Assembly: GCA_963966185.1 (NCBI GenBank)
Contig: CAWZYM010000020.1
Location: forward strand, 1,020,001 to 1,084,000
From: Rhabditoides inermis
Taxonomy: Eukaryota > Nematoda > Chromadorea > Rhabditida > Rhabditidae
Length of the DNA stretch: 64,000 nt
Direction of reading: 5' to 3'
Position numbers and translations under genes: made by a program. Under the pieces are notes generated by a model. The model ran no database searches and was not told the origin of the DNA. It worked only from the letters and a program-made list of their open reading frames with translations. Numbering within the stretch: position 1 is the first letter of the stretch; each line of letters opens with the position of its first letter. Below are positions 1 to 10,592 of this stretch, in pieces.

Positions 1-16
1 TCGAACAACGACACAT

Positions 17-997
17 TTAGTGGCGGTTGACGAAGACAGCGGAGCGGGGAGGGCAAGGGCAGTAGGCGGCATCGTTTCCGGGGAGTCCGGGGCCTCCGGG
101 CTGTCCGGGGTGTCCGTCCGATCCAGCGGGTCCAGGGTTTCCAGCGGGTCCAGCGGGTCCCTGAGGTCCGGGGGCTCCGTCCTGTCCGTTGTTTCCGGCG
201 GCTCCGTTGTTTCCGGGGGCTCCGGCGGGTCCGGGGGCTCCGGGGGCTCCAGGGGCTCCAGTTCCGCGCTGTCCGTCCTGTCCGGGGGCTCCGGGCTGTC
301 CAGGGGCTCCATCGTTTCCGGGGGCTCCAGCATCTCCAGCGGGTCCAGCGGGTCCGGGCTGTCCGTCCTGTCCGGGGGATCCAGCCTGTCCGGGCTGACC
401 GTCGGGTCCAGCGGGTCCAGCGGCTCCGTCGGGTCCGGGGGGTCCAGCGGGTCCAGCCGGGCACTTGATGCAAGAGGTATCCTGAGGGGGGCAAGTGATC
501 GGGGCGTAGGTCGAGGTGTTGTCGTCTCCCTTAGGTCCAGGAGCTCCGGGCTGTCCGGGCTGTCCAGGCTCTCCGGGGGGTCCGGGCGGGCCAGGGGGGC
601 AAGTGGGCTTAGTAGGCTCGCACTGGCACCAGGCGGGGAGTCCGTTGAAGTTCTGCCTCTTCTGACGGAAGATGGAGTTGAAGGGGTTCTGGCGGGGCTG
701 AGACGGCGGGGTGACGGTGACCTGGAAGTCCATCATCTCGGTCCAGGCCGAGTCGGTCTCCACACGGAAAACCTGCACGCCGTCCAAAACCTCATCGTGC
801 ACCTGCAAAACAAGACAGTCACATATGATACAACACATCTTCCACAGAAAGGGAACTGGCAATGGCAACGAAAGACAGTAAAGGCGACGGACCTCGTTGA
901 TGGTGCTGTATAGGCTGGGGATGACGACGAGGCAGGCTACGATGGCGAGGGTGGAGCAGGCCGAGGCCACGCCGACGATGAGCTTCTCCTCGAACAT
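17..997 (-). CDS. nematode cuticle collagen (copy A)
   Basis: Two exons, 893..997 and 17..802, give a 296-residue collagen of the cuticle. Exon 1 (35 residues, [15 protein letters not shown]...) is the hydrophobic signal-anchor of the nematode cuticle collagen N-terminal domain, ending ...LYSTINE. Exon 2 continues [18 protein letters not shown], then a basic FRQKRQ site that fits subtilisin-like (BLI-4 type) processing, a [10 protein letters not shown] cluster, a first short Gly-X-Y block, a [11 protein letters not shown] cluster, a long Gly-X-Y block with a GTGAPG interruption, and a terminal YCPCPP cluster. The cysteine clusters flanking Gly-X-Y blocks are the family hallmark for inter-chain disulphides. 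An in-frame ATG upstream at 1048 exists, but a TATA box at 1034-1041 places transcription start inside it, so 997 is preferred. The exon-1 boundary is a clean GT/AG intron of 90 bases. Function is structural: trimeric cuticle collagen secreted by hypodermis. Closely related to the copy at 4230-5195. Confidence 0.95.
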   Translation of the reverse strand: MFEEKLIVGVASACSTLAIVACLVVIPSLYSTINEVRRLYCLSLPLPVPFLWKMCCIICDCLVLQVHDEVLDGVQVFRVETDSAWTEMMDFQVTVTPPSQPRQNPFNSIFRQKRQNFNGLPAWCQCEPTKPTCPPGPPGPPGEPGQPGQPGAPGPKGDDNTSTYAPITCPPQDTSCIKCPAGPAGPPGPDGAAGPAGPDGQPGQAGSPGQDGQPGPAGPAGDAGAPGNDGAPGQPGAPGQDGQRGTGAPGAPGAPGPAGAPGNNGAAGNNGQDGAPGPQGPAGPAGNPGPAGSDGHPGQPGGPGLPGNDAAYCPCPPRSAVFVNRH

Positions 998-1033
998 GGT
1001 CGTGTCCGATGCCTGCTCAACCCACACGCACTT

Positions 1034-1041
1034 CTTATATA
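1034..1041 (-). promoter_or_regulatory. TATA box of collagen copy A
   Basis: TATATAAG on the minus strand, 37 bases before the ATG at 997. The 5' leader must therefore be only a few bases long. The same arrangement recurs at the second collagen. Confidence 0.7.
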
Positions 1042-1288
1042 GTGGCAATGAGTGGGTGGGCCCGCCTTCTCAACCGGATCTCGCGCCACCCACAGACAAC
1101 ACACCCATTCAAGGTCCCTCGCATGATGCACTCTCTTCATTACACCCACACAACAAACTGCTTCTCTCAAATGGCCGAAATTTCGTCGGCACACCGAAGA
1201 TCGACTCGATATGACAGCAGTTACGTATCAGAAATGGCCCGAGCGAGTACTGCCAACAACAAAAACACAATCAAACACTTTATTTCTG

Positions 1289-1666
1289 ATTCTCTTTCGA
1301 AAAGTACGTAAGTAAAGAGAAGAGGTTTGTCTGGATCTGATTCAACAAAAGCACATGCATAAAATCTCTTTGCAGCTGACTAAAATATCAAAACAAACCT
1401 GCTCTTTCGAATTTATGAAAATAGAACATAAATATTATGCATTATAATAATTTATTTACAGTGAATTATAATAAAAATTTGGCCTATTTCACAGTCACCT
1501 CAGATTACATATTTTTAATGTTTAAAAACACATTTTAGAGTGATTCGAAAGAGCAGGTTTGTTTTGATATTTTAGTCAGCTGCAAAGAGATTTTATGCAT
1601 GTGCTTTTGTTGAATCAGATCCAGACAAACCTCTTCTCTTTACTTACGTACTTTTCGAAAGAGAAT
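1289..1666. repeat. foldback element: perfect 124-bp inverted repeat with 130-bp loop
   Basis: Arms 1289-1412 and 1543-1666 are exact reverse complements over all 124 bases by direct reading; the loop 1413-1542 is AT-rich. The outer ends read attctctttcgaaaagtac / gtacttttcgaaagagaat. No ORF is contained. A diverged partial copy of one arm lies at about 29957-30035. Consistent with a non-autonomous foldback/MITE element; it could also produce a long dsRNA hairpin if transcribed. Confidence 0.9.
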
Positions 1667-2168
1667 GGATGTCCTTTTCTCAAATTTCGAAGAAATTTTT
1701 TTCACATTGGTGAATTACGAAAATAAAATATACATATTACAAACTCACTAGTCAGAATGTCATGATTGAAAATACAAATAACTTATACAACAATACTACA
1801 GTAATATTCACTGGTTTGAAATTATAATTTATAAAATAGTTTCTGTGATTCCCGCTTTTTTGAAACTGATAGATCATGTGTTGCCGAACAATGTTGTGTT
1901 ATATAACGAATGTATCTCAATTAGAAACCTTCGATATAGCTTGGTCTAATCGCTCACGCCTCTGCCGGTCGCTCATTGACGCGCGCTACACACGTTACAA
2001 ATTTCTCTCTTCTTCCCTTCATCTCCTAAGCAGTTCCATTACCTAGCAAGTAACTAGCTAGTCGAAATGAAATTCTATTTGGATCAGATGACGTCACAGA
2101 CTTCTGACTAGAGGCTCACGAAAGTTGTGAAGGTGGTCGTCACTCCACCGTGACTAGCGGTACATCAT

Positions 2169-2240
2169 TGGCCGCCAAGAGGATTGAACTCGGGACCGCA
2201 TGATAGCTGCGCGCACATATACTGCGCTAGCCACCCCATA
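2169..2240 (-). repeat. tRNA-like sequence (degenerate tRNA or SINE head)
   Basis: On the minus strand an A-box-like TAGCGCAGT and a B-box match GTTCAATCC (consensus GWTCRANNC) are spaced about 40 bases apart, close to tRNA spacing. The acceptor stem does not close and the T-stem pairs only partly, so this is not a functional tRNA by eye. Best read as a decayed tRNA or the pol III head of a SINE. Confidence 0.5.
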
Positions 2241-2260
2241 TTCTCAAAGAAGTTTCATCA

Positions 2261-2330
2261 TGATGTGGAATAGCTCAAGTGGTAGGGTGAGGGCGTACTG
2301 GTACTAACCAGGTGCGTTCGTTCTTCATAT
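2261..2330 (+). repeat. second tRNA-like sequence, opposite orientation
   Basis: TAGCTCAAGTGG at 2271-2282 fits the A-box consensus; a small anticodon-like hairpin (CTGG-TACTAA-CCAG, 2298-2311) follows, then a weak B-box-like GTTCGTTC. It lies head-to-head with the tRNA-like stretch on the other strand. Probably SINE-derived. Confidence 0.4.
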
Positions 2331-2440
2331 CTGCCTTTTTTTGTTTTGCGAATGTTTTGCGAATGTTTGTAAATGGATTCGAATGTTGCTTTTAGAATCA
2401 TTTATGTATGCACATACGTACATTAGATTTTGAGCCACAA

Positions 2441-2549
2441 TGACTACAGAGTGCGGGTGAGGCGCGGTGGGATGCGGGTGGGATGCGGGTGGCTGACGAC
2501 TAGTTGACGGCCCGCGCCCCACCTGCACCCCACCCGCACTCTGTAGTCA
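2441..2549. repeat. inverted repeat with 19-bp perfect arms
   Basis: Arms 2441-2459 (tgactacagagtgcgggtg) and 2531-2549 are exact reverse complements; further imperfect G-rich/C-rich pairing continues inward to a central actagt palindrome. Looks like a small foldback element. No coding content. Confidence 0.75.
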
Positions 2550-2803
2550 GTGCACTAAAATCTCGGTCATGAATTGTAATTGCAGAGCCGAGTGCGTTAA
2601 ACTGATCTTCCTTAATATATGTTAATGACAGTATTACTGTTAGAATTGGGAAGTTGTGGCACAGAGATCAAAGCAGCCTCACCCGCACTGCTCTGCTCTT
2701 CCGCTATTCGCACGTTCTTTAACTGCCGAGCGCTCTCACTCGCCCTCTCCTCACCGATCGATCCATTTGATTTCAGGCCGGCTGCCTGCTCGCACGAGAA
2801 AGC

Positions 2804-2990
2804 GAGAGCGCGCGCAGAGAGCGTGCGCGAGTGAGAGAATGAGAGGTCAGAGAGAGAAAGAGAGTGGCTGATCGAAAAGCGGGGCATGCTCGGCTGGAAG
2901 AAGAGAGAGCGCGCAGAGAGCGTACGCTCGTGAGAGAGCCAAGAGGCCGGGATGTGAGAGTGGCTGAGCGAGAGGCGGGGCATGAGCGTT
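2804..2990. repeat. degenerate tandem duplication, about 100-bp unit
   Basis: Two diverged copies start at about 2804 and 2905. Both contain gagagcgcgc(gc)agagagcg, then a gtggctga-gcg segment and a cggggcatg segment in the same order. Purine-rich with many GAGA runs. No gene seen here; the ORFs on both strands are products of the repeat. Confidence 0.6.
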
Positions 2991-2992
2991 TG

Positions 2993-3089
2993 GCCAATCA
3001 GATTGCACTGACAGTGGGCCGAGCGACCAATGAGCGCAGAGTGCAGTGGGCGGAGCTTACGTGATGCGCGTCGTCGTCGTCGTCGTCGT
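2993..3089. promoter_or_regulatory. promoter-like CCAAT/GC-box block plus (CGT)n
   Basis: Contains CCAATCAGA (about 2994), a second CCAAT in GACCAATGAG (about 3024), a GC box GTGGGCGGAGC (about 3045) and TTACGTGA, followed by a (CGT)7 run at 3069-3089. No gene starts nearby on either strand. A similar CCAATGAGCGC + GC-box block lies inverted at about 29715-29765 inside an insertion, so this may be part of a repeat rather than a host promoter. Confidence 0.35.
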
Positions 3090-3300
3090 AAACACGTTTA
3101 GTGGCAGAGTGAGCGAAAAGTTGTTTTGGATATTTTGGAAACCGCAACCGATATTTATTTTTTATGTATCATACTCATAAGTCTTGTCAAATGATATTCT
3201 AACAAAAAAACACATACTATGGAGTATATCGTATTGGGATAGAGGAAATTGAGTATGCCTTGGGGGTGACGCGCTGCGCGCGTCAAAGATCAAGACAAAC

Positions 3301-3321
3301 GGGCGGCGCTGCGCGCCGCCC
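3301..3321. repeat. perfect GC hairpin (9-3-9)
   Basis: gggcggcgc-tgc-gcgccgccc, a 9-bp perfect stem with a 3-base loop. A weaker GC hairpin (gacgcgctgcgcgcgtc) sits 30 bases upstream. A hairpin of the same 9-3-9 build occurs at 29454-29474. Confidence 0.7.
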
Positions 3322-3630
3322 TCAATGGTGAGGTCAAAGTATGATACATGTACACATTCAATCGCATTACTATTCACTTTTGTATTACTTGCATGTAAAC
3401 ATTGAATGCATAGTGAACCGGAAGATGTGAAGATGTATGTAACAACTGAGATACATAATATCAGTCCACACATGTTATCAGTCCAAGTCGGACTGTCTGT
3501 GTCTGGAATGATTAAACGATTAGCAAATGAGACAATGTGTAGAAAAGGTTCATGATTTTAAGAATTTTGTTTTGTTTTTGTACATTCAAATTCTCGCAAC
3601 CGTAGTTGCACGTCGTACGATGTTTAAGTG

Positions 3631-3894
3631 GCGATCAGTCTCTTCAAAACATCCTCGAAACGCCTTTCAAACTACTTCGAAAATGCCTTCGAAAACGTCT
3701 TCGAAACACCTACAAATCAAGCGTTTCTCTTCGAAACGCCTTCACAACTGCCTTCCAAGCGGCTACGAAACAGCCGACCATTTTCGAGGGAAAAAATTTG
3801 GTCGTATGTCGAAGGCGTTTCAAAGCTGTTTCGCAGTCGTTTCGATGTCAGTTTCGAAGGCCGTTTCGAAGACATTTTCGAAAAGACTGACCGC
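3631..3894. repeat. imperfect foldback rich in TTCGAAA motifs
   Basis: The left half is built from repeats of tcgaaacgcctt; the right half carries the complement (aaggcgtttc). The outer ends gcgatcagtctcttcaaaac and the tail attttcgaaaagactgaccg pair imperfectly. The overlapping plus ORFs are repeat-driven and show no domain. Probably an old foldback or MITE. Confidence 0.6.
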
Positions 3895-4229
3895 ACCTTT
3901 ATTATGCTTGCTGTTCTGCAAACATATTTTTTTCGATTTTAACGCTCGCAGCTCAAAATACGTGTTCCTGCCTTTTCTGTATTGCGCGCTATTGTCGCTA
4001 ACTGACTCTTCGTTTTCCTCTGATGCCACACAGAACTTATTGTTAGAATAGTACCGTCAGTAGCAAGCCGACATCTTTGCGAGTCAATTGCTTCTACTGA
4101 AAAGGAAATAATCAATATACTCGTATTATAAATAATACTTGTGTTTGTGAAATGTATCCGACCCAATATGACACAATAAAATGAGATAGAATGCATTTAT
4201 TGTCTTTTTGATCGGCTTGCGACCACTGT

Positions 4230-5195
4230 TTAGTGGAAGCGGTTGACGAAGACAGCGGAGCGGGGAGGGCAAGGGCAGTAGGCGGCATCGTTTCCGGGAA
4301 GTCCGGGGCCTCCGGGCTGTCCGGGCTGTCCGTCCGATCCAGCGGGTCCGGGGTTTCCTCCGGGTCCAGGGGGTCCCTGAGGTCCAGGAGCTCCGTCCTG
4401 TCCGGGGTTTCCGGCGGCTCCGTTGTTTCCAGGGGCTCCGGCGGGTCCGGGGGCTCCGGGGGCTCCAGGGGCTCCAGTTCCGCGCTGTCCGTCCTGTCCA
4501 GGAGCTCCGGGCTGTCCAGGGGCTCCATCGTTACCGGGGGCTCCGGCATCTCCAGCGGGTCCGGCGGGTCCGGGCTGTCCGTCCTGTCCGGGACCTCCAG
4601 CCTGTCCGGGCTGTCCGTCGGGTCCAGCGGGTCCAGCAGATCCATCGGGTCCGGGGGGTCCGGGAGGTCCAGCCGGGCACTTGACGCATCCAGTGTCGAA
4701 CGGAGGGCAAGTGATCGGGGCGTAGGTCGAGGTGTTGTCGTCTCCCTTAGGTCCAGGAGCTCCGGGCTGTCCGGGCTGTCCAGGCTCTCCGGGGGGTCCG
4801 GGCGGGCCAGGGGGGCAAGTGGGCTTGGTAGGCTCGCACTGGCACCAGGCGGGGAGTCCGTTGAAGTTCTGCCTCTTCTGACGGAAGATGGAGTTGAAGG
4901 GGTTCTGGCGGGGCTTGGAGGGGGGAGTGACAGTGATCTGGATGTCCATCATCTCGGTCCAGGCAGAGTCGGTCTCCACACGGAAAACCTGCACTCCATC
5001 GAGCACCTCATCGTGCACCTACAACAACACAGTTATGCAATGCCGAAGTAGGAAGGTTCTACGTTCATGATTCCAAACCGCCGTACTAACCTCGTTGATG
5101 GTGCTGTATAGGCTGGGGATGACGACGAGGCAGGCTACGATGGCGAGGGTGGAGCAGGCCGAGGCCACGCCGACGATGAGCTTCTCCTCGAACAT
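4230..5195 (-). CDS. nematode cuticle collagen (copy B)
   Basis: Exons 5091..5195 and 4230..5018 encode 297 residues with the same architecture as the copy at 17-997: signal-anchor N-domain (35 residues), FRQKRQ processing site, [10 protein letters not shown] cluster, Gly-[13 protein letters not shown] cluster, a long Gly-X-Y domain with the GTGAPG break, and a terminal YCPCPP cluster ending VNRFH. Exon 1 is identical to copy A base for base, including 15 bases upstream of the ATG, while the 72-base intron is unrelated to the 90-base intron of copy A. Differences are scattered through exon 2 (for example the SKPR versus SQPR region and the mid cysteine cluster). Start chosen from the TATA box at 5232-5238. 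Structural cuticle protein; specific stage or layer cannot be told. Confidence 0.95.
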
Positions 5196-5231
5196 GGTCG
5201 TGTCCGATGCGTTCCCTCCTTGCCCCTGCCC

Positions 5232-5238
5232 CTTTATA
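5232..5238 (-). promoter_or_regulatory. TATA box of collagen copy B
   Basis: TATAAAG on the minus strand, 37 bases before the ATG at 5195, mirroring copy A. The sequence around it otherwise differs from the copy A promoter. Confidence 0.7.
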
Positions 5239-7789
5239 CTTGCCCACTCCTCGCCCCGCCCCCTCTCCTCACAACCGGATCCACGCGCACGCCGCCGCCA
5301 CTAATTCAAGGTCTCCTCATATCCGCACTCGTAGACATGGCTTTTTCCCACCTGCTTCTGTTTTTCGCTGCATCATATAGAATAATCGGAAGAGGGGAGG
5401 CACGCGCGGCGAACAAGCCCCATAAACCCCCTCTCCGCGGAAAGAAACTCGCCCCGATCACAGAAAACAACACGCGCGCGCGACGTGACTAATTGCGCGC
5501 ACAGAGCGACTACTGCTAAGCGAAGACAACAGTAGGCTATTCGTCACGCAGACTCTCTCCTTGTCTGGTCTCTATATTGGCTACCGTAGCGCCCGAAGGT
5601 GAACATCATCCATTCATGTGCGCGCGACGCCGCTGGTGCGCGTACAATTATCCAGTCCCTCACACCCAATCAGCCACCTCAGCGGGATCTAGCCCACTCG
5701 CTAAGCGGTTTTCATGTCGTTCTTCATATCCGCATGTTTACAGTGTCTTCTATCTGAACAGTACACACTACAGTACGACTGTTTTACGGTCTGGAAGTGC
5801 CGTTGCAAATGGGCGTACTAGTCCGATCGTCTTCGCAACAAACAAGTATAGTTAAATGCGTCATATATGTGCGCCAAGTTCACCCTCTTTCCTGGCTGGT
5901 TGTAATGCAATTTCGAACTCTCGCCGCATTCTTTATTGTGTTGATTTGAGAAAGGACGAGTTTGGGAGACGACACACCTCCGTTGCACTGGGAGAGAGAG
6001 AATGCATAATCACATCAATCATGCAACATCCACAGTCACACCCTCCCTCAAACGGGCGTCACTCCTCGTTTCCCTCCTTCCTTTCAAGGCGAAAGAGAGC
6101 GAGAGAGCCTTGAGGAGTGAATGGCTACCCATGCCCTGTTGTGATCAGTGGCGCGCGGTTGATTATTCAAGGCCACTGCTTCTCTTCCCACACCATGAGA
6201 GAGTGTGTCAGTGTGTGTGAGAGAGAAGTCGGGCAGTCGTTTGTTTCAAGACATTCAAGGGCAAGTGTCACATTCCAGCCGCGAATGCGTCTCAAGTCGA
6301 CGAGCTGAACCGAAATGAGATCATATCTGTAGTGCAAAACAGAACGTTTGGAGGTCAAGGGTCTATTTCGATATGAGGAAGGAAGTGCACATGGTAGAAG
6401 CTGCTCCGGAAGGAGCTACACTACTAAGGGAAGGAGTTGCACTTGAACTAGTTTAGCAGTGTCGAAACATAGCATAAGTATGCATATCTTATATCTATGA
6501 TGTTCATGTTATGTTCACAATATCATATACAAGAAAGTTCTAATACTACAGCCTTCTAGAAATGAAAGTTCATATTGAGATATAGATATTATGCCAGAAG
6601 ACATGAGGATGTAGGCGCGGAAACAGTACATTGATCAGCCTACATAAGTAGTGCGATATGTCTTTGGCATGCATTACAATATAATCAGTTGTACGATCTT
6701 TGTTAATACCAGTGAAGTGCATCAATCTTTGATATGAGCTAAACATCAGATCACTAGTGAATGCAGATCCCCGGCTGGTACAGTTTCATGCTACTCTATT
6801 CGATCAAATACGGTCGAAAACACCCTTCTGTGTCAAACATTGTGCAAAAATGCTATTCTTTTACTGAACTGACCAACGTGCAACTCCTTCCTCATGTGGT
6901 GCAACTCCTGCATGAGCAGCTCCTTCCTAGCCCAGCAGCTCCTTCCATGTGCACTTCCTTCCTACTATCATTTCGATGTAATCGCAATCTCGCAGTCCTT
7001 AGCGATAACAAGTGATTCGTTCTAAGAGTAAGTGTTCACATTAGTGAACTGGGCGTACTAGATGATTCAAGTGCGTGGAGAGAGTGTATTGACGGAAATC
7101 CTCTCCAGAGGAACACTTGAAAGGAATCGGATACACTGCCCTCGCCCTATTCCATTCTAGCATTCTACACAAGAAATCACTCCCACACGCCACTTGTTAG
7201 TCACAGTTCTTTCGATTTGCCATACGTTACTCACCGCAAATTCGCCATCATCTTTACATAAACTTGTCTTTCGGAAAGGCCAATGTAGTGAGTGTACACG
7301 TAATGAGAGATTGCAACTTCGATAGCTGTCCCCGTGGTCGCAAACACAACAGTGTTTCATTGCGCGGACAGACCTTGGATTAGTTTCGACCACCAAACCC
7401 AATCAATTCCACTTCAGAACATCGCTTCTTATTCCTTTGGCACGTCGGGGAAAAAAACTGGCTGCGCAAAACCGATCTCGGATGCGTCCGGTGGAATGAG
7501 CGATGGGCAGGGGTGGCAGTTGCCAGTGACAGGTAGCTATTTGCATGCCATGCAATTGTACAGGGGTGATATTGTGTGGTAGCACGTACACGTAGCATGT
7601 AATCGGGTATAGAAAGGGAAAGGGGAGAAGAAGGGAGGGGAAGAAAGAGAGGGAGACAGGTTCGGCTGATTGCGTCACGCATTCCTGCCGCGGCCGAAGA
7701 AACAAAATCTCACATAACCTTAACAATATAGATTTATAGAAGCTCTGCGTAACTGTAACAGAAAACAATAACAATGCAAATGCACCTAC
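5239..7789. other. intergenic, no gene supported
   Basis: Only short ORFs without codon bias or splice structure. Holds the TIR element at 6376-6963. The first few hundred bases upstream of the collagen promoter are likely its regulatory region. Confidence 0.6.
6376..6963. mobile_element. non-autonomous TIR element (MITE-like), 588 bp
   Basis: Exact 19-base terminal inverted repeats at 6376-6394 (aggaaggaagtgcacatgg) and 6945-6963. Subterminal copies of an AAGGAG(C/T)TGC motif point inward from both ends: two on the left (about 6408-6445) and four on the right (about 6878-6945), the pattern expected of transposase-binding sites. The interior is AT-rich and non-coding. Target-site duplication not convincingly visible. 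Confidence 0.65.
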
Positions 7790-9491
7790 TTATTCGCTCT
7801 TCACGTTGAAAACAGCTGTCTCGTTCTTCTTGTGCTTGACTCCAGGAACACATTCGACAACAAGACAGTCGTCATCCTCTCCTCCCAGCTTTTCCTTCTC
7901 CTGCTCCACCTTCTCCGGCTGCTCCGCCGCCCGCTTCCCTCCGTGCTCCTGCTGTTCCATCTTCCTCTTCCCCATCTTTCTCTCCTTCAGCACTCGCACC
8001 TCCGTGTTCAGGGAGTTGACAGTAGCCTACACAACGGAGTGGTTATCAATACCATCTGTCTGCTCACTTTCAACCGCCGCACGAGTGCCTCTATCAGTTT
8101 CAGCTTGGTGTCGCGCTCGGAAACTTCCACCGCGCCAGCTTCTAACAACGAACGCAGAGAGGAGAGCTCCTGTAACATTTATATCTTCAATATAAATTTT
8201 ATGATAAGGCGGTAATCATTATCACCCTACCAACCTCTTTCTGTTTCAGGATCGTCTCCTGTTGCAGTGCGCTCTCAGCCGTCTGTTCAAGCTGCGATAT
8301 CTCCCATCCACTCTATTTCTTCCTCTCTCTCTCTCACTCCCTCCCACACACCTTCCCTTCGTTGAGTTCCTTCATGAACTTCTCGCTGAGCTTGTCGAGC
8401 GTCTGCCGGAACCGGTCCGACTTCTCCCTCTCCTTCTCCAGCTTCACGCGCAGCGCCGACAACTCTTCTCTGGATCGGATTGATTGATCGATTGACTCAT
8501 CCTACCTTGTCGTGTTTTCGGAAGATTCCTGCGTTCTGGATCCTTCTGGACACTTAAATGCACAACAATTAAACCAACGCGATAGGAACTAGTGTATCAT
8601 ACGCGGCGTCGACACTCCTAGTAATTCGCACAATACATAAAAAAGGACACATACCTGTTCATCGTCGCTCCACTTGTCGAGTGCGTATGTGGGTAGATGG
8701 AGTCGCACGGCTCCCTCGCGCCGCGCACACCACACATCCACACAGCCAGGACCACACGACGAGGTATACACCTCAACCAGTGTGTGATGAATCACTTGAC
8801 TGGATGACAGACGATGTGCGTCCTTTCGATGGACAGCGTGTATTGTACAAACTACACTACAACTAGCACTATATCCATCACACATCAAGTATACTACATA
8901 CCTTCTTCACAGTGAACACGGTGTGGAGGAGGAAAGAGCGCATCTCGTCGCGGATGCGAGCCTCTTCCGAACAATCCTGAACACTGGGGAGATCAACAAA
9001 AACACGATAGACATAGTGAACTGACGAGGGTCTGTCTGCGTATGTGCTGCATGGAGGTGTTGCAGTATCTGCAGTCGGCTTGCCCTTCCACCGACATTGC
9101 CTTCACATCGCGCCCCCTCGGGCGGACGCACAACGACTCTTAACAGAGTTAATAATTCAGAAGATGGTGTAATGAACGAAATTATACATGCATAATACAA
9201 TATAAAGATAACTACAATACAAAAACAAAACAAACTACCGGATCCGCGCGGTCGCTGCTCGATCGCCCAGTGCACGTCGACGGAGAACGCTCGGATCTCG
9301 AAGCAATCCATCGTCACGCGATCACCTGCAATAACACCATGAACACTGATATGCAAAACGTGATACAACATTATGAACAATCGAACAATCAATCAATCAC
9401 CGGCTCGTATGACGTAATCCGTCGCCGTTATGTCTTCGTTTGGAGCTGGTTGCCGAGAAGAAGGAGTGCTACCCAGTGAGAGCACACTCAT
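7790..9491 (-). CDS. unrecognised protein: globular N-half, coiled-coil C-half
   Basis: About ten small exons. Start ATG at 9491 (MSVLSLGSTPSSRQP...) follows ATCCAG, a possible trans-splice acceptor. The N-terminal roughly 170 residues include DYVIRAGDRVTMDCFEIRAF, VDVHWAIEQRPRG, RDVKAMSVEGQADCRYC and RDEMRSFLLHTVFTVKK and look globular. From about 8565 onward the exons encode Leu/Glu/Lys/Arg heptads (EELSALRVKLEKEREKSDRF; LKLIEALVRRLK; VNSLNTEVRVLKERKMGKRK) forming a long coiled coil, then an acidic/basic tail ending VFNVKSE at 7790. A globular head plus coiled coil recalls XRCC4- or SAS-6-type dimers, but I see no residue match and do not claim it. Two internal junctions (acceptors near 9133 and 8778) are the weakest. 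Confidence 0.6.
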
Positions 9492-9783
9492 TCTGGATGA
9501 TTAACAGTATATAATATAATCTCAACAAAGAACACAGACAACCAAATAAAAAATAAAGAAAAATTTTCGCGCGCAATTTATCATCCCAAACCGTAATTCC
9601 AGCACGGCTGGATGCGTCGTTTATTAACAATACAACACTTTTTTTCATTTTATTTTTTATCATGGACAGGTAGAAACATCATTATAACAACACAATATGA
9701 ACAACAATGCAAACTCTGGGATAAAATCATCAGGTAGTCGGAATAAAGCTAGTAAGTGGTGAGACGATGAGCAGACTGAGAGT

Positions 9784-9910
9784 CTACAGCTCCAGGTATC
9801 CGCTCCACTCGAGTCCGATTATCCACTTGGCACACCGATGCAACCACGATTCCTCGTTCGCCGGAATCACCAGAGGGCCCCTGAAGGTGGCATCTCTCTT
9901 TCTCTCTCTA

Positions 9911-9941
<31 letters not shown>

Positions 9942-10544
9942 TCCTCTCCATACCTATATTCGGGTATTCTACTCTCGGGTGTTTCCCTGAGCTGCAGCTG
10001 GCAGTGTGACAGGAAGGCCCTCCTGACAGGCCCGGCCATCGGCCTCCTCTCCACGCGCACTCGCATGCGAGGATGGCCCACGGACAGTGTGTACACCTGG
10101 AATGGGAAAGTGAACAATGAATTGGGAGGATGAGTTGAGGGGTTATTCCACTCTCGCCACACCACTCTATGACCTGCACGTCTGGCGGGGTTCCCGACTG
10201 AAAGTTGTGTGATTATGGTGATCGTATATGATATAACAGATATATGATAAAACTATAACAAATATATGATATGAAAGTTGGATAAAAGTTGCCTACCTGA
10301 TCGCCACCCTCTCCCGCGTCTTCCGTGCGCGGGTCGTCGGCTGGAATAGAAGGATATTAGAATATCGTCAATCATGAATTGGTAAAAGGCAAAGGTAAAG
10401 GTATTTCCCCGATTCAAAAGATTACTCTGTGGAGGGGTCATCTGTCATAAATCGGTCAATTTTATTAATTCACGCACCGGTGGTGAAGTGCTGCTCGGCG
10501 GCATAGTAGTTGCCGTCCAGTTCATAGACCTAGAATGAAGATGC

Positions 10545-10592
<48 letters not shown>

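Noticed and set aside
20..913. Long plus-strand Ser/Gly-rich ORF opposite collagen copy A (and the like at 4233-5051)
   Set aside because: Antisense shadow of the Gly-X-Y codons; the minus strand has conserved domain order, TATA box and clean intron.
3527..4051. Plus-strand ORF of 174 residues
   Set aside because: Made of the TTCGAAA foldback repeat; three overlapping frames are equally open and none has domain content.
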